A stretch of DNA of 64,000 nt from Marsupella aquatica (taxonomy: Eukaryota; Marchantiophyta). Made by a program: the position numbers and the translations under genes. A model generated the notes under the pieces. That model had not been told where the DNA came from, made no database searches, and was given only the letters and a program-made list of their open reading frames with translations. Location: the NCBI GenBank assembly GCA_973895155.1, contig OZ316894.1, forward strand, positions 17,236,001 through 17,300,000. Reading direction: 5' to 3'. Below, in pieces: positions 59,216 through 64,000 of the stretch (position 1 is its first letter; each line of letters opens with the position of its first letter).

Positions 59216-61120
59216 AGTAAGGCCTTGGAACTATATATGGAAAATTTTGCAAGACAATCATGATTTTGTCTTATTGGGTGTGAAAATCTCATCATTTTCA
59301 CCCAATACATTTACAAATATTTAGGTATATTTTTTAAACACTTGGAGACATAAAAATACTAATATCAATACTTTTTCTCCCTTTCTGGTCCTTTTCCACA
59401 TTCTAATATCTCTTCTTGTCCTCACTTTTTATTTTTTCTTTGGGTTTTCCTTTATTTCCCCCCTCCCACTTTTCTTCCTCCCGACCAGTTTCTTTCCACT
59501 CTCCCATCATTTGCGGAGCATCATACTTTTATGGGACCATAATAATTGGTAGGACATTACAATTCATATTCATGGTACTTTCAAGTATATTTGTATTATA
59601 TGCATGTACTATGGACATGTGTATAGGTGTCTTTTGTCCTATGTGCATACACTAAAGGCAAGTGTATTTATTTTGAACCTGCTAGGAGACCTATTAATGT
59701 AAAACAGAAGAGACAACGATATGGTTTTGTATACATCTTATGATGGAAAATAAATAATCAATCAATGGACGATCAAGATTGGATCACCCCTTTTCTGATT
59801 TTCACAAACTAAAAAATACAAAATTATACTGGATTGAGTAGTATTATCGTTGTAGATGTTTGTTAATCCAATATACATTTCTATACGCTAAGACTCTGGA
59901 TCTGAAAAGGATAAATAACTCACTTTGGTGATGGATGTAAGGACGGGAGTAGGAAGGTGGGTAGGGAGAGCCGGGTTGTAAGGATTATCCCAGAATGGCC
60001 TTTGGAAAGAAGGGGACTCGTTGGATGCTTTGTTTATAAAGGGGCCCATCTAGTCGTTTGTTGTATACTATTAACTTATTGAGACGAGGCAACAAGCAAG
60101 CCAGAGAACAAGCAAGGTAGTGACGAGCAAGCTGTAGATTCTGTCCTATAGTAACCTTTTTGTCAAAGGCTTCGTCACAAGGTTGCTTTTATGGCCTGGC
60201 CCATCACTTACACTTACAGCTGTCATAGCTGACAAGACGGCAGCGTAAGGTCTGACCCACCTTAAGTCCCTTGATTGTTAAAAAATACCAATAATCATGT
60301 ACGAAAAAGTCAATCACGCAATTGTACCACTATCTCAAACCTGACTGACTACGTAACATTCGCCCACACTGCACTAGTATTTCACAAGTTTATATTTCAT
60401 ATTAAAAATTCCCTCGTGTTTTCAGTAAATCCGAGTTTTTTAGTGATACTATAGTTTATTGAGATCTGATTAGCTAACAAATGCTTGGAATAATATAATC
60501 CAATCTCTTTAGGTGTTCTGAAGGAATGGAATGAGCGTTGTCTATGTACTTTCAGACGAGCATATATAATTATACGCAGGATTAAACTTTTTGCGTGCCC
60601 GAGTAAAATGTCATTTCTACTCGAAAGGTGTAAATGCCTAAAGTTACTTTCTCAAGAAGCAGCATGGTATAGCATTCATAAAGGGACTTGCTATTTTGGC
60701 TTAAGAAAAAGTTGGGTGCAGCTTTCATAAGCAAATTTTGGAAACCTCTCAACCCCAATGTCTTCTTTGTCAAGTTCAAACTGTCCTTGCACAGCTTGCT
60801 TTCCTGAGTCTTCCCCAAACAAGGGAAGAAAAAGGAACCTCAAAGTGGCAATCTACAAACTGACAGTTGACTGGAATACAGACTTGGCCTAGGAGAAACT
60901 CTTCAAGTTTATTACATGAAAACTCAAAGATGACCTTGTGAGGTAAACACGTAAGGCCAGCCCAAAGCAGAACCTGGTCCAAGAGAAGAGAAATGAAGCT
61001 CTTGTACACTACAGCTCTATTTCAAAGCTAGTACGACAAAGGGGTATTGTCTCAACTTCAGAACCTATTGAAAGTAAAGGACTAGTACACACACAAACAC
61101 ACTTTTGTTTTAAGGGAAAC
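59216..61120. other. Intergenic, no recognised gene
   Basis: A/T-rich sequence with short frames only. AACAAGCAAGCCAGAGAACAAGCAAG near 60090 is a short direct repeat. No RNA gene was recognised. Confidence 0.4.
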
Positions 61121-61123
61121 AAC

Positions 61124-61337
61124 TTTTAAGCACATTGTCACTAACTATGTTTGAATTTACAACATTATCACTGTTTCTTTTGTAGTTACAAAAATGTCAC
61201 AGTTTATGCATATAGTTCCCGTTGTTACTTTGATAAACTTGTCATCCATGTACAAAACTGTGACATTTTTATAAATACAAAAACATTAATGACAATATTA
61301 TTAATTATAACATCTTTAGTGACAAAGCACTTAAAAC
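61124..61337. repeat. Long imperfect inverted repeat (~88-bp arms), MITE or foldback-like
   Basis: The left arm runs from TTTTAAGCACATTGTCACTAA (about 61124) to AAAAATGTCACAGTTT (about 61206). The right arm mirrors it from about 61250 (TACAAAACTGTGACATTTTT) to TTAGTGACAAAGCACTTAAAA (about 61337). The spacer is about 40 nt. Arms are roughly 75-80% alike by eye. Confidence 0.7.
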
Positions 61338-62037
61338 CTGTAAGGGGAAATAGCCTTTGAGAAAGCCACACAAACCCAAATTGATGTAAACAAGAGTTGA
61401 TGAATTTGAAAGTACACAAACTTGGAAAAGGAAGAGTAAAGTATAATTGAAACTCAAACAGTAGGCCACATCCATAACGAGAGGAATAGTTTAGTGATCC
61501 TGTTTTAAAAAAAATTAGTGTTCTTTGTTTAATTTATAGTTCGAAATCTGAAAAGTGAACGGCTGCTTGTACAAACGTGAACTGGTGAAGGTTCACGTGG
61601 TACTTATATCTCCTAGTATTCTCTCGTGAAGTTGACTGAAGTCCATGTCTCACTAGTGCACTGGAAAGAAGTATGACTTCTGATTGGGTGTCACTCTTAT
61701 ATATTAAGAGAAGTAATGGTTTGTCTTTATGATAAGATTATCTAGCCAGTATCTTAGGTGAACATTTTGATACTCCGGGAATGGCCAACATGTGTCAACT
61801 GAATGAAGAGATCAACTTTCCAGTGTATATGCTTGTATTATCTGGTGATTGGAAGGAACAGTCCAAATGAAAGTATCTAGTTTTAAATTTTATTTTAAAT
61901 TTTAGAGGGAAAGGACCAATGTACTGAAGGGCCAAACAAAGTACAACAGAGTTAAATCAAAAGTGGTACAAACACCAGACTCCAAAGAAGAGGACAACCC
62001 GAACAAGTTGGAAATAATGACCTACCACTGCCATAGT

Positions 62038-62172
62038 GGGATGAAATTATCCTAATATACTTTTCGAAGGTGGTAATAGATAGACCACCATATTTGATCT
62101 GAGGATTGGGATGAAACTATCTTACATTGTTTTAGAAGATGGTTCTAGATAGACTACCATATTTGATCTAAA
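62038..62172 (+). repeat. ~70-bp tandem duplication
   Basis: GGGATGAAAxTATCxTA, GAAGxTGGTxxTAGATAGAC and ACCATATTTGATCT occur in the same order from 62038 and from 62108. Confidence 0.85.
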
Positions 62173-62557
62173 GCTTCCAATGGATAAAAATGATTGTTGA
62201 GCAACAATAGTGTCAGAATCAACCATATATACTTCAATGGTCCATCTAGCCGTTTGTCAAACATTGTGATCTACAGGCTTCAAACTCAAAGAGTTTTAAG
62301 GCCGAATCAATTTGGAAACTTCTGGTCAGCTCATCTTACAAACAAGCCTATCGGAGAAAACCACAATTTAGTGTTAGAAAAATAGTAATATATTGCCTTT
62401 GCCAAGGAAGAAAACTCAAATTCCTGGTGTAGGCTACAAAAGGCAAGCAAACCGGAGGCATTGTGTTTCAGTGTTGTTGCTAGGAGGTCAATTGTCTCAT
62501 TTTAGCTGTAGGCACAGGGGCCCCTGTTATGTGAGCTCAAGATTAAATCAGATCCAC

Positions 62558-62846
62558 ACTCGGGGGGTTGACTATCAAAAATTTTAGGAACCACGTGCAA
62601 TCCAAAATAGATATTTTTGACAGATTTTAACTAAATTTTTAAAAAACATAGGAAGCAAAAGAAGATATTATAAACTCATATTTATAGAATATTCTTTAAT
62701 ATATATTTTTTATAAAGTAAAATAGGTTATTAATATTGAAAATAGAGAATATTCTTGAAATATTTTCTTTATAAAATAGGTCTATTTATATTAGGTTAGG
62801 ATCACACGTGGTACCCCAAAATATACACTTAGTTAACCCCCCGAGT
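62558..62846 (+). mobile_element. MITE-like element with ACTCGGGGGGTT inverted ends
   Basis: The ends are ACTCGGGGGGTTGACT and its near-perfect inverse AGTTAACCCCCCGAGT; inside them the GGAACCACGTG and CACGTGGTACC parts also pair. ATCCAC lies directly outside on both sides (62552-62557 and 62847-62852). The 289-bp A/T-rich inside has no coding frame. A diverged relative lies at 57795-58066. Confidence 0.85.
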
Positions 62847-63349
62847 ATCCACATTGGCCCACAAAAGGGCTCTCAAAGCTCTCCCTCCATTTGTGTCGCC
62901 TACGTGAGTGCTCAGTTCAGATTGGGCTTACAATTTGCCTTTGATTCTCTATTGCTCTCTCTTGCTTTCTTGTTGTGGTTGGGTAGTCCTTTACTATTAT
63001 TTCTGAGTCTCATGGAGATTTTGCTGGCAGGTGCTGGTTTTCCATGGCAGACCTGGGTCCCCACTAATAGGTACAAAATAAATATGAGTGTTTTCTCTTG
63101 ACCAAGCCCAACTAAAACAATGCTTCCGTACAAATGCTGACATGATTTGAAGGACCACCCAACACCCTCAAAAGATCAAAGGGGTCTATGCTATGCAATA
63201 TTTGTGTTAGCCAGTTTGTTATTATTGCAAGCAAGGCTTTTCTTCTTTTGTTCAAAAATATTGCATACATATGTTGTGAGGAGTATGTCCATTCCCACTA
63301 AGTGTTGTGGCTCATTTGGCAACAATAATCACAGTATCAATCATTCATT

Positions 63350-63585
63350 GCATGTAAAGGAGCTCCAAGTGAAGCTTTACATGCCAAGACTAAATAAATA
63401 AAACTTGTACACCTCTATTATGAGGAAGGGACCATGTCCATCCCCACACAAGATGGGCCACCATGTCCATTTCCACACAAGATGGGACACATTTGACAAC
63501 ACTACTGTAATGATGGTATCCACTATTGCATGTAAAGAAGCGCCAGGTGAGGCTTTACAACTAAGCCTGGCGCTCCTTTACATGC
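63350..63585 (+). repeat. Two related hairpins in a diverged tandem repeat
   Basis: Hairpin 1 (63350-63384) has arms GCATGTAAAG and CTTTACATGC. Hairpin 2 (63528-63585) has 20-bp arms, GCATGTAAAGAAGCGCCAGG against CCTGGCGCTCCTTTACATGC, with one mismatch. The bases before each (CAACAxTAxT...ATTGCATG) are also alike, so a ~180-bp unit has been duplicated. Confidence 0.75.
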
Positions 63586-64000
63586 CAAAACTAAATTCAT
63601 TAGTTTTACAGTTTGAGGAAAAGCTAACTACACTACACTACAGAGCAACTTATTTTTTTAAGTGCCACAATTGACCGAATTCCACCCCACTAAAAAGTAT
63701 TCTGCACTTTTGACTAAAACTAGCAAGTTTTGGTGTCTTCCGTTAGCCAGTTTCTGACCTAGCCGGGGACCTAGCCAAAGACTTAATGTCAGTCTAGAAT
63801 CTAAGGGTTCTCCTTAAATCTGGGGAGATCTAACCGTCAGAAGCTTATTACAAATATTAGATTGAATATCCTTAGAGTCTCCATCTCCAAACCAGGTGCC
63901 ATTTGCCACTCCGGCAAAAAAGGGATAGCCCTTAAAATATGCAGCTGTAGAGAAAGAAGTTGTTGAGACCAGGCTTCTCAGTTTGCCACCCAGTAGGGTT
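63586..64000. other. Right end of the window, nothing recognised
   Basis: Only short frames and A/T-rich sequence are seen; no repeat partner elsewhere in the window was noticed. Confidence 0.4.

Noticed and set aside
1-64000. tRNA, rRNA or other structured RNA genes
   Set aside because: I scanned for cloverleaf and conserved rRNA segments by eye and saw none; a covariance-model search would be needed to exclude them.

Overview
The window is nuclear DNA of a land plant. Evidence: spliced genes with GT-AG introns, plant-type families (full-size ABCG/PDR transporter, NCL-type Na+/Ca2+ exchanger with EF-hands, plant-style class I mannosidase), a Ty1/copia element with a plant initiator-tRNA primer site, and short CCCTAAA telomere-type motifs. 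Low gene density and abundant solo LTRs, MITE-like elements and degenerate repeat arrays fit a genome of some hundred Mb. I lean towards a non-seed plant such as a bryophyte, but the sequence does not settle this.

Layout. 1-1770 (+): last four exons of a GH47 alpha-mannosidase I, cut by the left edge. 4536-8255 (+): a complete 11-exon YbaK/ProX-type (prolyl-tRNA editing) protein of 290 aa. 8256-19790: gene-poor repeats, including a 5'-truncated non-LTR retroelement C-terminus on the minus strand (13681-14343) and a perfect 25-bp hairpin at 10.85 kb. 19794-26412 (+): a four-coding-exon ABCG/PDR transporter (1533 aa) with a TATA box and a long leader holding an internal duplication and a uORF.

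27.2-40.3 kb: an NCL-type exchanger gene (36945-38897, 650 aa, one exon) and an upstream, broken, 5'-truncated copy of it (27209-28248). Homology runs on into both 3' flanks, so this is a segmental duplication. A copia element (29587-33867) later landed inside the flank of the broken copy, and a solo LTR then landed inside the copia RNase H/RT region. At 34.57-34.73 kb there are small fragments of a PDR transporter gene, one forward and two inverted.

40.3-64 kb: solo LTRs of one family with perfect 5-bp target duplications (41883-42225 and 58159-58503), a two-exon minus-strand BED-zinc-finger/coiled-coil protein (45972-47365), a ~1.9-kb tandem duplication (53.2-56.6 kb), two copies of a MITE with GGGGGG-bearing inverted ends, and several hairpins and minisatellites.

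The genes look like independent housekeeping or transport loci (N-glycan trimming, tRNA proofreading, ABC export, Ca2+ exchange, a DNA-binding protein) with no pathway linkage. I found no convincing new multi-gene system. The most informative material is the layered history of duplication and insertion between 27 and 40 kb and the PDR-derived fragment cluster.
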